Below, piece by piece: positions 8,630-18,253 of a DNA stretch of 64,000 nucleotides. Below the pieces are notes generated by a model, which saw only the letters and a list, made by a program, of their open reading frames with translations, ran no database searches and was not told where the DNA came from. The first letter of the stretch is position 1. Every line of letters begins with the position of its first letter. The position numbers were made by a program, and so were the translations under genes. This DNA is from Litchfieldella anticariensis FP35 = DSM 16096 (GTDB lineage Bacteria; Pseudomonadota; Gammaproteobacteria; Pseudomonadales; Halomonadaceae): contig NZ_KE332377.1 in the NCBI RefSeq assembly GCF_000409775.1, positions 682,001 through 746,000 on the forward strand, written 5' to 3'.

Positions 8630-10411
8630 ATGCGCAGCCATTATTGCGGCCAGCTCAACGAAACCTTGGTAGATCAGCAGGTCACGCTGTGCGGCTGGGT
8701 ACACCGTCGACGTGATCATGGCGGGGTGATCTTCCTCGACATGCGTGACCGCGACGGCATTGCCCAAGTCGTGGTCGACCCCGATACTGCCGAGGCCTTC
8801 GCCAATGCCGACCGAGCGCGTAACGAGTTTGTGCTGCGCATTCAGGGGCGTGTTCGTCTGCGCCCGGAAGGGACCCAGAACCCCAACATGCCGACCGGCA
8901 TGATCGAGGTGCTGGCCAAAGATGTCGAAGTGCTCAACACTGCCGCGACACCTCCCTTCCAGCTCGACGAACACGGCAAGGTCGGTGAGGAAGTACGCCT
9001 CAAGTATCGCTATATCGATCTGCGCCGCCCGGAGATGATCGATAAGCTGCGCCTGCGCTCACGCATTACCCATCGGGTCCGTGCCTTCCTCGAGGACGAA
9101 GGGTTTCTCGACATCGAGACGCCGATCCTGACTCGCGCCACGCCCGAAGGTGCTCGTGACTACCTGGTTCCCAGCCGTACCCATGCAGGCAGCTTCTTTG
9201 CACTGCCTCAGTCGCCTCAGCTTTTCAAGCAGTTGCTGATGGTATCGGGCTTCGATCGCTACTACCAGATCGCCAAGTGCTTCCGTGATGAAGACTTGCG
9301 CGCTGACCGTCAGCCCGAGTTCACCCAAATCGACCTCGAGGCATCGTTCGTCGACGAAGACGATATCATGGGTATCACGGAATCGATGATTCGCAGCCTG
9401 TTCCGCGAAGTACTCGATGTCGAGCTTCCCGAATTCCCGCGTATGCCTTATGCCGAAGCCATGTCGCGTTACGGCTCTGACAAACCAGACCTGCGTATCC
9501 CGCTGGAGTTGGTCGATGTCGACGACTTGATGAAGAATGTCGACTTCAAGGTTTTCTCCGGCCCGGCCAACGCCGAGGATGGTCGCGTAGCCGCGCTCAA
9601 AGTCAGCGGAGGCGGCAAGCTGACCCGCAAGGAGATCGACGACTATACCAAATTCGTCAGCATCTACGGCGCCAAGGGGCTAGCCTGGATCAAAGTCAAT
9701 GAACGTGCCAAAGGGCTTGAAGGGCTGCAGTCGCCGATCGTCAAGTTCATGGAGAGTGTGATCGAGGAGCTACTCGATCGTGTTGGTGCCGAGGATGGCG
9801 ACATCATCTTTTTCGGTGCCGACAAGACCCGTGTCGTCAACGAGGCGTTGGGTGCGCTACGGGTCAAGCTCGGTGAGGAGCTCGAGCTCTATACCCGAGA
9901 ATGGGCTCCGCTATGGGTCGTCGACTTCCCGATGTTCGAGGATGATGGCAGCGCCCGCCTCCAAGCGCTGCACCATCCCTTCACAGCACCTTCTTGTGAT
10001 GTGGAAACCCTGAGAAGCAATCCTGTCGTGGCGCTCTCACGTGCCTACGATATGGTGCTCAATGGCACTGAACTTGGCGGTGGATCGATTCGTATCCACG
10101 ATCAAGACATGCAGCGTGCAGTCCTGGAAGTGTTAGGAATCGACCAAGCTGAGGCGGACGAGAAGTTTGGCTTCCTGCTCGAGGCTTTGAAGTTCGGTGC
10201 GCCCCCGCATGGTGGCTTGGCCTTTGGCCTCGACCGCCTGGTGATGCTGATGAGTGGTGCCCGCACCATTCGCGAAGTCATCGCTTTCCCCAAGACTCAG
10301 AGCGCTGCTTGCTTGATGACCGACGCACCTGGCGATGTCTCTCAGGATCAGCTCAAGGAGCTCAATATCCGCTTGCGCCACAAGGCCAAGGTCGAGACAG
10401 CCGGAGAGTAA
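8630..10411 (+). CDS. aspS: Aspartyl-tRNA synthetase, probably non-discriminating (Asp/Asn)
   Basis: A 593-residue class IIb synthetase of the bacterial type. It has an N-terminal OB-fold anticodon domain, motif 2 ([18 protein letters not shown]), the large GAD insertion and motif 3 ([15 protein letters not shown]). It charges tRNA with aspartate. Position 30 is histidine (RRRDHGG) and position 81 is glycine (RPEGTQN). E. coli, whose enzyme is specific for tRNA-Asp, has leucine and lysine there. In Pseudomonas aeruginosa the equivalent His and Gly allow charging of tRNA-Asn as well. The organism probably makes Asn-tRNA through the GatCAB amidotransferase. Hairpins lie on both sides of the gene. 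Confidence 0.97.
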   Translation: MRSHYCGQLNETLVDQQVTLCGWVHRRRDHGGVIFLDMRDRDGIAQVVVDPDTAEAFANADRARNEFVLRIQGRVRLRPEGTQNPNMPTGMIEVLAKDVEVLNTAATPPFQLDEHGKVGEEVRLKYRYIDLRRPEMIDKLRLRSRITHRVRAFLEDEGFLDIETPILTRATPEGARDYLVPSRTHAGSFFALPQSPQLFKQLLMVSGFDRYYQIAKCFRDEDLRADRQPEFTQIDLEASFVDEDDIMGITESMIRSLFREVLDVELPEFPRMPYAEAMSRYGSDKPDLRIPLELVDVDDLMKNVDFKVFSGPANAEDGRVAALKVSGGGKLTRKEIDDYTKFVSIYGAKGLAWIKVNERAKGLEGLQSPIVKFMESVIEELLDRVGAEDGDIIFFGADKTRVVNEALGALRVKLGEELELYTREWAPLWVVDFPMFEDDGSARLQALHHPFTAPSCDVETLRSNPVVALSRAYDMVLNGTELGGGSIRIHDQDMQRAVLEVLGIDQAEADEKFGFLLEALKFGAPPHGGLAFGLDRLVMLMSGARTIREVIAFPKTQSAACLMTDAPGDVSQDQLKELNIRLRHKAKVETAGE

Positions 10412-10455
10412 TGTTTGGGGGCATCAGGTCTGGCAGTACCAATGCAGTAGCTTGT

Positions 10456-10481
10456 TCACCGGCGCCCATGGGCGCCGGTGA
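10456..10481. terminator. 26-bp perfect palindrome between aspS and yebC
   Basis: The half-site TCACCGGCGCCCA (10456-10468) is followed directly by its exact reverse complement (10469-10481). It would form a very stable GC-rich hairpin ending 18 nt before the yebC start. There is no T-tract, so it may attenuate or protect the transcript rather than terminate it fully. Confidence 0.6.
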
Positions 10482-10499
10482 CATATGATAGGAGTTTGC

Positions 10500-11249
10500 A
10501 TGGCAGGTCACAGCAAATGGGCGAATATCAAGCATCGCAAAGCCGCGCAGGATGCCAAGCGTGGCAAGATCTTCACCAAGCTGATTCGTGAACTGACCGT
10601 GGCCGCTCGGCAGGGCGGTGGCGAGCCAAACGACAACCCCCGCTTGCGGGCAGCGATCGACAAGGCACTCGCCAATAACATGACCAAGGACATCATCCAG
10701 CGCGCCATCGACCGCGGTACCGGTAGTGCCGAAGGCGACGACATGGAAGAAATCGTCTACGAGGGCTACGGGCCAGAAGGTGTGGCGGTGCTGGTGGAGT
10801 GCATGACCGACAACCGCAATCGCACGGTTTCTGACGTTCGCCATGCGTTCAACAAGCATGGCGGCAACCTTGGTACATCAGGTTCAGTGGCCTTCATGTT
10901 CCACAAGCAGGGGCGCCTGTTGTTGCCGGAAAGCGTGACGGAAGAGGCTGCCATCGAGGTGACGCTCGAGGCGGAGCCCGAGGATATCGTGCCCCAGTCG
11001 GATGGCACACTCGAGATCGTTACGAGCCCTGAAAGCTTTGGGGCCGTCAAGGATGCGCTGACAGAGGCCGGTATCGAGCCTTTATCCAGTGATGTGGGCT
11101 TGTACCCGGATAATTACACACGTATCGACGATGTGGAATTGGCACGCAGAATCATCAAGCTGATCGACATGCTCGAGGATCTCGACGACGTGCAGAACGT
11201 CTACTCCAACGCGGATTTCGATGATGCCATTCTTGAACAACTGGATTGA
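10500..11249 (+). CDS. yebC: YebC/PmpR family translation/transcription factor
   Basis: A 249-residue protein starting MAGHSKWANIKHRKAAQDAKRGK (shown here as MAGHSKWANI then HRKAAQDAKRG), the invariant YebC opening. The start at 10500 has TAGGAG 5 nt upstream; an earlier ATG at 10485 adds five residues outside the family. YebC-type proteins bind DNA as regulators in some bacteria and help translation of proline-rich or stalling stretches in others. It directly precedes ruvC with a 12-nt gap, an arrangement common in gammaproteobacteria. Confidence 0.95.
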   Translation: MAGHSKWANIKHRKAAQDAKRGKIFTKLIRELTVAARQGGGEPNDNPRLRAAIDKALANNMTKDIIQRAIDRGTGSAEGDDMEEIVYEGYGPEGVAVLVECMTDNRNRTVSDVRHAFNKHGGNLGTSGSVAFMFHKQGRLLLPESVTEEAAIEVTLEAEPEDIVPQSDGTLEIVTSPESFGAVKDALTEAGIEPLSSDVGLYPDNYTRIDDVELARRIIKLIDMLEDLDDVQNVYSNADFDDAILEQLD

Positions 11250-11261
11250 GGTATGCCGGCG

Positions 11262-11807
11262 ATGCTGATCCTCGGCATCGACCCCGGTTCACGCCTCACG
11301 GGTTATGGCGTCATCGATGCCGGAGCTGCCAAGCCCGTCTATGTGGCCAGTGGCTGCATTCGTCTCCAAGCGGATGATCTGGCCCAGCGGCTTGCCCAGA
11401 TCTATGCAGGCATCAGCGAGCTGATCGCCGTGCATCGACCTGGTGAATTCGCTATCGAACAGGTCTTCATGGCCAACAACGCCGATTCGGCCCTGAAACT
11501 CGGCCAGGCGCGCGGTACGGCCATCGTGTGTGCCGCCAACCATGGTTTGCCGGTCAGCGAATATGGGCCACGCCAGATCAAGCAGGCGGTGACCGGTACT
11601 GGAGCAGCCGACAAGCGCCAAGTACAGCATATGGTGACAGCTATTCTGGGGCTGGACGGTACCCCTCAAGCTGACGCGGCTGATGCCCTTGCCATCGCTC
11701 TGACCCACGCCCATGCCCGCCTCGGACTGGTCCAGACCGGCAGTTTTGGTGGCCGGCGTGGTAGCAAAGGGCGGGGAGGGAGTTGGCGGGACTACCGCCC
11801 CAACTGA
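11262..11807 (+). CDS. ruvC: Crossover junction endodeoxyribonuclease RuvC
   Basis: A Holliday-junction resolvase of about 181 residues. The first catalytic aspartate lies in [17 protein letters not shown]. The other acidic residues follow in FAIEQVF and in the C-terminal [15 protein letters not shown]. It cuts four-way junctions held by RuvAB. The start at 11262 is preferred over 11253 because GAGG then sits about 10 nt upstream instead of 1 nt. The C-terminal tail is glycine/arginine-rich ([13 protein letters not shown]). It is part of the yebC-ruvC-ruvA-ruvB block. Confidence 0.95.
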   Translation: MLILGIDPGSRLTGYGVIDAGAAKPVYVASGCIRLQADDLAQRLAQIYAGISELIAVHRPGEFAIEQVFMANNADSALKLGQARGTAIVCAANHGLPVSEYGPRQIKQAVTGTGAADKRQVQHMVTAILGLDGTPQADAADALAIALTHAHARLGLVQTGSFGGRRGSKGRGGSWRDYRPN

Positions 11808-11932
11808 GATGTGACCTCGCGGCAGTTTCATTACGCTAAATTATCAAACAGCGTTTGATAGAACTGCTGGTCAGTCGAACGACCGATGAGTATAGTGGCC
11901 TGCAACCACACTCATTGAAGCGTGTAATAGCC

Positions 11933-12541
11933 ATGATTGGACGCCTGCGTGGCACACTATTGGATAAACAACCCCCTTGGCTGGTCATTGACGTGGCTGG
12001 GGTTGGCTATGAGCTGGAAGCATCCATGAACACGCTGGTTGCGCTTCCGGCACCAGGTGAGGTGGTACAACTCTATACCCATCTTGCGGTGCGCGAGGAT
12101 GCTCACTTGCTCTATGGTTTCGCACGCGAGCAGGAACGCTCCCTGTTTCGTGCCTTGATCAAGGTCAACGGTGTCGGCCCCAAACTGGCTCTTGCGATTC
12201 TGTCCGGCATGGAAGAAGAGCAATTCATTCGTTGTGTGATGGATGATGACATCAAGGCCTTGACGCGCTTGCCGGGGGTCGGAAAGAAGACCGCCGAGCG
12301 GCTGATCATCGAAATGCGCGACCGTTTTCCTCAATGGACGCGCGCTACCCTGGATGGGATACCTGGCCAAGCTACAAGTACTCGGCCTACGGAGGCGAAT
12401 GCCATGGTGGACGCCGAAGCTGCTCTGGTATCGCTGGGCTACAAGCCGACCGAAGCATCTCGCATGCTGTCCGGCCTTGGCGACGAGCTATCCACCGAGG
12501 CCTTGATCAAGGCGGCGCTGGCCCGCAAGCTAGCAGGTTGA
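11933..12541 (+). CDS. ruvA: Holliday junction branch-migration protein RuvA
   Basis: A 202-residue protein starting [14 protein letters not shown], the standard RuvA N-terminus. It has an OB-fold domain, the helix-hairpin-helix segments with [16 protein letters not shown] and [19 protein letters not shown], and a C-terminal domain that contacts RuvB. RuvA tetramers clamp the Holliday junction. The start at 11933 matches the family exactly. An upstream in-frame start at 11855 adds 26 unrelated residues. No strong Shine-Dalgarno is seen. The 125-nt gap after ruvC may hold a separate promoter. Confidence 0.96.
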   Translation: MIGRLRGTLLDKQPPWLVIDVAGVGYELEASMNTLVALPAPGEVVQLYTHLAVREDAHLLYGFAREQERSLFRALIKVNGVGPKLALAILSGMEEEQFIRCVMDDDIKALTRLPGVGKKTAERLIIEMRDRFPQWTRATLDGIPGQATSTRPTEANAMVDAEAALVSLGYKPTEASRMLSGLGDELSTEALIKAALARKLAG

Positions 12542-12563
12542 TGGAAAGGAAGCATATCGATGG

Positions 12564-13610
12564 ATGGACGATTCCATGATCGAAAGTGATCGACTGATTG
12601 CCGCTCAGCCACAGGCTGATGAAGGGCGTGTCGACCACGCCATTCGTCCTCGGCGGCTGGTCGAATATATCGGTCAACCCGGGGCACGCGAGCAACTCGA
12701 AATTTTCATCAGTGCTGCTCGCGGGCGTGCTGAAAGTCTCGACCATACGCTGGTGTTCGGGCCGCCTGGGCTGGGCAAGACGACGTTGGCCAATATCATT
12801 GCCGCCGAGATGAATGTCGATATCAAGTCAACGTCTGGTCCCGTGCTGGAGCGTGCTGGCGACTTGGCAGCCATGCTCACCAATCTGCAACCTGGGGATG
12901 TGCTGTTCATCGATGAGATCCATCGTCTCTCGCCTGTCGTCGAGGAAGTGCTGTATCCCGCCATGGAGGATTTTCAGCTCGACATCGTCATTGGCGAAGG
13001 GCCGGCGGCACGTTCCATCAAGCTCGATCTGCCTCCTTTCACCTTGGTAGGGGCCACGACGCGAGCCGGACTCCTGACGTCGCCGCTACGCGACCGGTTC
13101 GGTATCGTTCAGCGTTTGGAGTTCTACGGAATCGACGATCTAACCGAGATCGTCGCTCGTTCCGCGCGGCTACTGAGGGTCGAAGCGGACCGTGAGGGAG
13201 CTGCTGAAATTGCACGTCGCGCACGGGGAACGCCGCGCATCGCTAATCGTCTATTACGGCGTGTACGTGATTTTGCCGAGGTGCGTGGCAACGGCCAACT
13301 GAATGCCGAAATCGCCGATCAGGCGTTGAATATGTTGCATGTCGACCGACATGGCCTGGACCACATGGATCGTCGTCTGTTGCTGGCGATGATCGAAAAA
13401 TTCGATGGAGGGCCGGTAGGGGTCGACTCGCTGGCCGCTGCCATCAGTGAGGAACGCGATACAATCGAGGATGTCATCGAGCCCTACCTGATTCAACAGG
13501 GGTTCATGATGCGGACGGCAAGGGGGCGGGTCGTCACTCGCCAAGCCTATCTGCACTTCGGTCTGGCGGCACGGGATGATATCCCCCATGCCAGCGACGA
13601 GGTTCGCTGA
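12564..13610 (+). CDS. ruvB: Holliday junction ATP-dependent DNA helicase RuvB
   Basis: A 348-residue AAA+ motor that drives branch migration with RuvA. Walker A is [15 protein letters not shown], Walker B is [10 protein letters not shown], sensor 1 lies in [20 protein letters not shown], and the arginine finger follows. The C-terminal winged helix includes [17 protein letters not shown]. Two starts are possible, 12564 and 12576 (MIESDRL). Neither has a strong ribosome-binding site and the choice does not affect any domain. The TGA stop overlaps the ybgC ATG by one base, suggesting coupled translation into the tol operon. Confidence 0.96.
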   Translation: MDDSMIESDRLIAAQPQADEGRVDHAIRPRRLVEYIGQPGAREQLEIFISAARGRAESLDHTLVFGPPGLGKTTLANIIAAEMNVDIKSTSGPVLERAGDLAAMLTNLQPGDVLFIDEIHRLSPVVEEVLYPAMEDFQLDIVIGEGPAARSIKLDLPPFTLVGATTRAGLLTSPLRDRFGIVQRLEFYGIDDLTEIVARSARLLRVEADREGAAEIARRARGTPRIANRLLRRVRDFAEVRGNGQLNAEIADQALNMLHVDRHGLDHMDRRLLLAMIEKFDGGPVGVDSLAAAISEERDTIEDVIEPYLIQQGFMMRTARGRVVTRQAYLHFGLAARDDIPHASDEVR

Positions 13611-14008
13611 TGAGTCAGGGATTTCAATGGCCGGTGACTGTCTATATCGAAGATACCGATGCGGGAGGCATCGTTTATTACGTCAACTATCTCAAATATA
13701 TGGAGCGGGCGCGCAGTGAGTGGCTCCGCCGATGCGGCTTTACGCAACGCGAACTGCTCGAAATTGGCATCCAGTTGGTAGTGCACCGTCTGGAGTGCCG
13801 TTATGCCAAGCCCGCCCGACTCGACGATGCCCTGCTGGTTAGCGCTGATATCGAGGATTTTTCCTCCTGCCGGCTGAGTTTTCGTCAGGAAGTCACTTGC
13901 TGCGGGGAACCCCTTTGTGATGCCAGGGTCGACATCGCCTGCGTGGATGCGGTGCGACTCAGGCCAATACGCTGGCCGACGGCGCTTGCCGCGGCAATTA
14001 ACGGTTAA
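13610..14008 (+). CDS. ybgC: Tol-Pal system acyl-CoA thioesterase YbgC
   Basis: A 132-residue hot-dog fold thioesterase. The catalytic block VYIEDTDAGGIVYYVNYLKYMERARSEW (shown as EDTDAGGIVYYVNYLKYMER) is intact, including the catalytic aspartate. YbgC enzymes hydrolyse acyl-CoAs in the cytosol and usually open the tol-pal operon. Here the gene overlaps ruvB by one base and precedes tolQ by 24 nt, the standard arrangement in gammaproteobacteria. Confidence 0.94.
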   Translation: MSQGFQWPVTVYIEDTDAGGIVYYVNYLKYMERARSEWLRRCGFTQRELLEIGIQLVVHRLECRYAKPARLDDALLVSADIEDFSSCRLSFRQEVTCCGEPLCDARVDIACVDAVRLRPIRWPTALAAAING

Positions 14009-14032
14009 TTTGCAAGACTGACGAGGACACCC

Positions 14033-14725
14033 GTGAACGACTCCATGTCCATTCCCCATCTGATCATGAATGCCAGTGCCGTGGTACAGCTCGTCATGCT
14101 GATTCTCACGGTAGGTTCGGTTTTATCCTGGATCGTGATCTTTCAGCGCAGCTTCGTGATTCGTCGGGCCAGAAGGGCTCATCAGAACTTCGAGGAGCGC
14201 TTCTGGTCCGGTATCGATCTGAACGAGCTATATCGCGAGACGCCTTCCGAGCAGGAAACTGTCGGTGCCGAGCAAGTCTTTCGGGCTGGCTTTCGTGAGT
14301 TCAATCGCCTGTTGCCCAAAACTCGTAGCCCCCAATCGATCCTTGATGGTGTGCAGCGCAGTATGCGGGTTGCTTGGTCTCGTGAAGAGGAACGCTTGAC
14401 CCTGCATCTGGTGTTCCTTGCCACAGTGGCATCAGCCAGCCCGTATATCGGCCTGTTTGGGACCGTGTGGGGGATCATGGGCTCCTTCCAGAGCTTATCC
14501 ATGGCGCAGCAGGCGACGCTTTCGACGGTGGCTCCCTGGATTGCCGAAGCCTTGATTGCTACCGCCATGGGGCTGTTTGCCGCCATTCCCGCGGTCATCT
14601 TCTATAACCGGCTGTCGTCCGAGTCCAGCAAGCTACTGGGCAAATACGAGGACTTTGCCGAAGAGTTCCATTCGATCCTGCACCGCAATCTGCAGGGACG
14701 TGGCGACAGCAGCGGCGCGGCCTGA
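14033..14725 (+). CDS. tolQ: Tol-Pal system inner-membrane proton-channel subunit TolQ
   Basis: A 230-residue MotA/TolQ/ExbB-family protein with three membrane segments. The first is at about residues 12-40 (VVQLVMLILTVGSVLSWIVIF). The conserved pair is around residues 135-195, with ASPYIGLFGTVWGIMGSF and EALIATAMGLFAAIPAVIFYN. With TolR it forms the proton-driven stator that energises TolA for outer-membrane constriction. The start is GTG at 14033 with GAGGA upstream; an internal ATG at 14045 is possible. The gap to tolR is 13 nt. Confidence 0.95.
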   Translation: MNDSMSIPHLIMNASAVVQLVMLILTVGSVLSWIVIFQRSFVIRRARRAHQNFEERFWSGIDLNELYRETPSEQETVGAEQVFRAGFREFNRLLPKTRSPQSILDGVQRSMRVAWSREEERLTLHLVFLATVASASPYIGLFGTVWGIMGSFQSLSMAQQATLSTVAPWIAEALIATAMGLFAAIPAVIFYNRLSSESSKLLGKYEDFAEEFHSILHRNLQGRGDSSGAA

Positions 14726-14738
14726 GGGAGTACCAGAG

Positions 14739-15188
14739 ATGCATGGTCCGTTCCATCGCGGCGGTAGCCGCAAGCCCATGGGCGAAATCAACGTCGTACC
14801 GTTCATCGATGTCATGCTGGTACTGTTGGTGATCTTCATGATCACGGCCCCCATGCTGACTCAGGGAGTGCAAGTCGATCTCCCTCAGGTAACGTCGAAA
14901 CCCATCGAGGACATGGAGGATCGCGAGCCGGTCATCGTCTCCGTGGACCGGGAAGGGCAGTATTTTATTTCGCTGGGAGATGAGGAAACTCCGGTATCGC
15001 TGGAGGATATCTCCGATCGCGTGATCGCCATACTCAATCGGCGTCCGGACACTCCCGTCATGGTGCGAGGTGATCGCAACGTTTCCTACGGGCAGGTCGT
15101 CACTCTGATGAGCACCCTGCAGGTGGCCGGTGTGGCGAACGTTGGACTGATTTCCGAACCACCAACCAGTGATTCGCGTGAGAGTTGA
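14739..15188 (+). CDS. tolR: Tol-Pal system protein TolR
   Basis: A 149-residue ExbD/TolR-family protein. A single membrane segment (FIDVMLVLLVIFMITAP) holds the functional aspartate of the proton path. A periplasmic domain follows. The start at 14739 has GAGGGAG upstream and matches the family opening (KPMGEINVVPFIDVML). A longer in-frame reading from 14556 only overlaps tolQ. It partners TolQ and TolA. Confidence 0.95.
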   Translation: MHGPFHRGGSRKPMGEINVVPFIDVMLVLLVIFMITAPMLTQGVQVDLPQVTSKPIEDMEDREPVIVSVDREGQYFISLGDEETPVSLEDISDRVIAILNRRPDTPVMVRGDRNVSYGQVVTLMSTLQVAGVANVGLISEPPTSDSRES

Positions 15189-15197
15189 GGTATTGTC

Positions 15198-16349
15198 ATG
15201 GCCAGACACGACCAGCGTGTAGGCTATGGCCTGCCAGCGATACTCGCCATTGGGCTGCATGTGTTGGTACTGGTGGTGAGCGTGATCAGCCTGCCATCGC
15301 GTGATGCCGATCCATCGTCGTCATCGATCGTTCAGGCGACCTTGGTCAGTAACGAAACCGTTACCGATCAGGCGCAGCGTGCCCAAGAGGCACGTGAACG
15401 GGCGGCTGCCCGTCAGGCCGAAGAGGAAGCCAAAGCCGCCGAGGAAGCGGAACGCCAAGCAGCGGAGCAGGCTGAGGCCGAGCGCCAAGCACAGGAACAA
15501 CGCGCCCAGGCAGAAGCAGAACGTCAAGCCGCCCAACGTGAGCGGGAAGTTGCCCGTCAGCAGGCGGAAGAGGAAGCGCAACGTCGTGCCGAGGAAGCCG
15601 AGCAACAAGCTAATCGCCGCGCCGAGGAAGCCGAACGTCAACGCCAGGCCGAACTCGAGCGCCAGCGTCAGGAAGAGGAGCGTCGTCAGGCTGAGGCCGA
15701 ACGCCAGCGCCAGGAAGAGGAGGCTCGTCGTCAAGCCGAGGCCGAACGCCAGCGCCAGGAAGAGGAGGCTCGTCGCCAGGCCGAGGCCGAACGTCAGCGT
15801 CAGGAAGAGGAGGCTCGTCGCCAGGCCGAGGCCGAACGCCAGCGCCAGGAAGAGGAGGCTCGTCGCCAGGCCGAGGCCGAACGTCAGCGTCAGGAAGAGG
15901 AGGCTCGTCGTCAAGCCGAGGCCGAACGACAGCGTCAGGAAGAGGAGGCCCGTCGTCAGGAAGCGGCCAGGCGAGCTGCTGAAGCTGCCAGTCAAAGTCT
16001 CGACGAGGCCATTGCTGGAGAAGCTTCAGCTGTTGCCAATGCACAGCAGGGCCAGGAAGCTGCCAATGGTTTCATCAACCTGGTTCGGCGTGCGGTAGAG
16101 CAGTCATGGGCAATTCCGGCGGGCAGCAATCAGGGAGTTGTGGCGACCATCACGGTTCGGCTTGGCCCTTCAGGCGAACTTCTTGGTGCCTCTGTCAGCC
16201 AAAGCAGTGGTGACAGCGCGTTCGACCAGTCTGCGTTACAAGCGGTACAGCGAGCTGAGCCATTCACCGAACTGATGCGCTTACCCGCCTCAACGCAACG
16301 TGAGTTCCGTCAATTCAACTTGAGATTCCAACCAGGGGATGTGCGCTGA
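15198..16349 (+). CDS. tolA: Cell envelope integrity protein TolA with tandem-repeat coiled-coil domain
   Basis: A 383-residue TolA. The N-terminal membrane anchor is at about residues 11-32 ([21 protein letters not shown]). A very long Glu/Arg/Gln/Ala-rich helical domain covers residues about 50-265. A C-terminal domain of about 100 residues contacts TolB/Pal ([16 protein letters not shown], then [11 protein letters not shown]-like). It spans the periplasm and passes force from TolQR to Pal. Residues about 162-251 are six near-identical 15-residue repeats (see the repeat feature). Its stop overlaps the tolB ATG by one base. Confidence 0.95.
   Translation: MARHDQRVGYGLPAILAIGLHVLVLVVSVISLPSRDADPSSSSIVQATLVSNETVTDQAQRAQEARERAAARQAEEEAKAAEEAERQAAEQAEAERQAQEQRAQAEAERQAAQREREVARQQAEEEAQRRAEEAEQQANRRAEEAERQRQAELERQRQEEERRQAEAERQRQEEEARRQAEAERQRQEEEARRQAEAERQRQEEEARRQAEAERQRQEEEARRQAEAERQRQEEEARRQAEAERQRQEEEARRQEAARRAAEAASQSLDEAIAGEASAVANAQQGQEAANGFINLVRRAVEQSWAIPAGSNQGVVATITVRLGPSGELLGASVSQSSGDSAFDQSALQAVQRAEPFTELMRLPASTQREFRQFNLRFQPGDVR
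15681..15950 (+). repeat. Six tandem 45-bp repeats inside tolA
   Basis: The 45-nt unit encodes [15 protein letters not shown] and is present six times, with a partial seventh copy (CGTCGTCAGG) at 15951. Copies differ at a few third-codon positions, alternating for instance CGC/CGT and CAG/CAA. Such repeats expand and contract by slippage and set the length of the TolA helix. It is coding DNA, not a CRISPR array. Confidence 0.95.
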
Positions 16350-17641
16350 TGAAACGTTATTTGACCCTATGGCTGGGTGCGATACTGATGTTTGTCGCTG
16401 TTCAGGCCCAAGCCGACCTAACCATCGAGATCACCCGCGGCAGTGATCGAGCTACACCTATAGCCATTGTGCCTTTTGCCTCTGAGGGGAATCTCTCGTT
16501 GCCAGAGGATGTCGCTCAAGTGATCAGCGACGACCTCAAGCGTAGCGGGCAGTTCGAGCCACTGGCTCGTGACTCGTTGATTTCGCGTCCCACTCGTAGC
16601 GAGGACGTTAACTATCGTGACTGGCGTGCCGTGGATAGCGACTACTTGGTCGTAGGGGAAGTCGCCCAGGAAGGAGGCGGCTATCGTGTCCAGTATGAGC
16701 TCCTGGATGTCTATGGCGAGCGCCGCATGATCGGGGAATACATCACCTCGAATACCGAACAACTGCGTAGAACGGCGCACTACATCAGCGATAAGATCTA
16801 CGAAGCGATTACCGGGGTCCGGGGGGCCTTTTCCACCAAGATCGCTTATGTGACGTCTCAAGGGAGTGGCGATAACATCCGTTACGGGCTGTATGTTGCC
16901 GATGCCGACGGACGCAATAGCCAGGAGATCCTGTCCTCCAACCAACCGATTCTGTCTCCCGCCTGGTCGCCGGATGGCAGCAAGCTAGCCTATGTTTCCT
17001 TCGAAACCGAGCGGCCCGCAATCTATATCCAGGAACTGGGATCGAGCCGTCGCGTCCGTGCAACGTCGTTCCCGGGGCTCAATAGTGCGCCTGCCTGGTC
17101 GCCGGATGGTCGCAAACTGGCGATGTCGCTGTCGAAGGATGGCCAGCCGGAAATCTACGTGATGGATATCGCTAATCGCAGTTTTCAGCGCCTTACCAAC
17201 AATTCTGCGATCGACACCGAACCAAGCTGGTCACCCGATGGGAGTAAGCTCGTCTTTACCTCCGATCGTAGTGGCGGACCGCAATTGTATCGCTACGATA
17301 TTGCCAGCGGGCAGGCCGAGCGCATAACCTTTACAGGTAATTACAATGCACGTGGGCGTTACTCACCCGATGGCGAGTCGATGTTCCTGGTTCATCGCAG
17401 CGGCAATGGCTATCAAATTGCCAAGCAGGATCTGGAGACCGATCGCCTTGTGACACTGACCGATTCCCGTTGGGATGAATCTCCCAGTGTTGCGCCCAAT
17501 GGCAGCATGGTAATCTTCGCCACCCAGCAGGGAAACAGCGGGGTGCTGGGGGCCGTATCGGCTGATGGCAATGCCTCTTTCCGGCTGCCCGCCGCGCAAG
17601 GCGATGTGCGGGAGCCCGCATGGTCGCCGTTCTTGAACTGA
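16349..17641 (+). CDS. tolB: Tol-Pal system periplasmic beta-propeller protein TolB
   Basis: A 430-residue periplasmic protein. A signal peptide ([22 protein letters not shown]) ends at about residue 22. The N-terminal alpha/beta domain covers residues about 23-155. The six-bladed propeller carries repeated [14 protein letters not shown]-like motifs ([25 protein letters not shown]). TolB links Pal, peptidoglycan and TolA. The start overlaps the tolA stop by one base. Confidence 0.96.
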   Translation: MKRYLTLWLGAILMFVAVQAQADLTIEITRGSDRATPIAIVPFASEGNLSLPEDVAQVISDDLKRSGQFEPLARDSLISRPTRSEDVNYRDWRAVDSDYLVVGEVAQEGGGYRVQYELLDVYGERRMIGEYITSNTEQLRRTAHYISDKIYEAITGVRGAFSTKIAYVTSQGSGDNIRYGLYVADADGRNSQEILSSNQPILSPAWSPDGSKLAYVSFETERPAIYIQELGSSRRVRATSFPGLNSAPAWSPDGRKLAMSLSKDGQPEIYVMDIANRSFQRLTNNSAIDTEPSWSPDGSKLVFTSDRSGGPQLYRYDIASGQAERITFTGNYNARGRYSPDGESMFLVHRSGNGYQIAKQDLETDRLVTLTDSRWDESPSVAPNGSMVIFATQQGNSGVLGAVSADGNASFRLPAAQGDVREPAWSPFLN

Positions 17642-17686
17642 CGTGATACTCACAACGTGTCATTCGATCCTAACAAGGAGTTGACA

Positions 17687-18220
17687 ATGCAATTCAAACC
17701 GTACGCCAAGAGTCTGGCAGTCGCCTTGTCCCTTGCTTTCGTGGCCGGCTGTTCCAGCAGCGGCGGTACCCAGGATGGGGCCCTGGATGGCACCGCTGGC
17801 AGCGGTACCGGAGGTGTTGCAGGGCAGGGGCAGGGTATGATGTCTGGCCAGGCCGGTGGCACGTCGATGCAAGCTGGCCAGCAAGGCCGTATTCCCGATG
17901 TGCGTACCATCTACTTCGATTTCGATAGCGATCAGATCCGTAGCGAGTTCCAGTCGGTGCTTACCGCACACGCCCAGTACCTGCGTAGCAATGGCAATGC
18001 CAGAGTCGTGTTGGAAGGACATTCCGATGAGCGCGGCACGCGTGAGTACAACATGGCGTTGGGCGAGCGTCGGGCTCAGTCCGTCGAGCGATTCCTGACT
18101 GTGCAGGGTGTATCACCATCACAGTTCGAGATCGTCAGCTATGGTGAAGAGCGTCCGGCTGTCCGTGGACATAGTGAAGATGCCTACGCCCAGAATCGTC
18201 GCGTGGTATTCTCTTACTGA
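17687..18220 (+). CDS. pal: Peptidoglycan-associated lipoprotein Pal
   Basis: A 177-residue lipoprotein. The signal peptide ends in the lipobox FVAGC, so Cys21 is the lipidated residue. A Gly/Ser/Gln-rich linker follows. The C-terminal OmpA-like peptidoglycan-binding domain has IYFDFDSDQIR, VVLEGHSDERGTREYNMALGERRA and RRVVFSY. The start at 17687 has AAGGAG upstream; an earlier in-frame start at 17657 would add ten residues ahead of the signal peptide. It anchors the outer membrane to peptidoglycan as part of the Tol-Pal system. Confidence 0.96.
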   Translation: MQFKPYAKSLAVALSLAFVAGCSSSGGTQDGALDGTAGSGTGGVAGQGQGMMSGQAGGTSMQAGQQGRIPDVRTIYFDFDSDQIRSEFQSVLTAHAQYLRSNGNARVVLEGHSDERGTREYNMALGERRAQSVERFLTVQGVSPSQFEIVSYGEERPAVRGHSEDAYAQNRRVVFSY

Positions 18221-18253
18221 AACCCGCGTGACTAGGCTCCAGTGGAGTAAAGC

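Noticed and set aside
12112-13050. Several open frames in other frames of ruvA and ruvB
   Set aside because: They overlap conserved RuvA/RuvB motifs and have no supporting features.
15681-15950. Regularly spaced repeats that might suggest a CRISPR array
   Set aside because: The units are directly tandem, in frame within tolA, and have no spacers.
15321-15995. Leucine-rich 224-codon open frame antisense to tolA
   Set aside because: It mirrors the Glu/Arg/Gln repeat of tolA and has no ribosome-binding site or independent homology.
15610-16044. Pro/Asp/Arg-rich open frame antisense to tolA with apparent 15-residue repeats
   Set aside because: The repeats are the reverse reading of the tolA 45-bp array.
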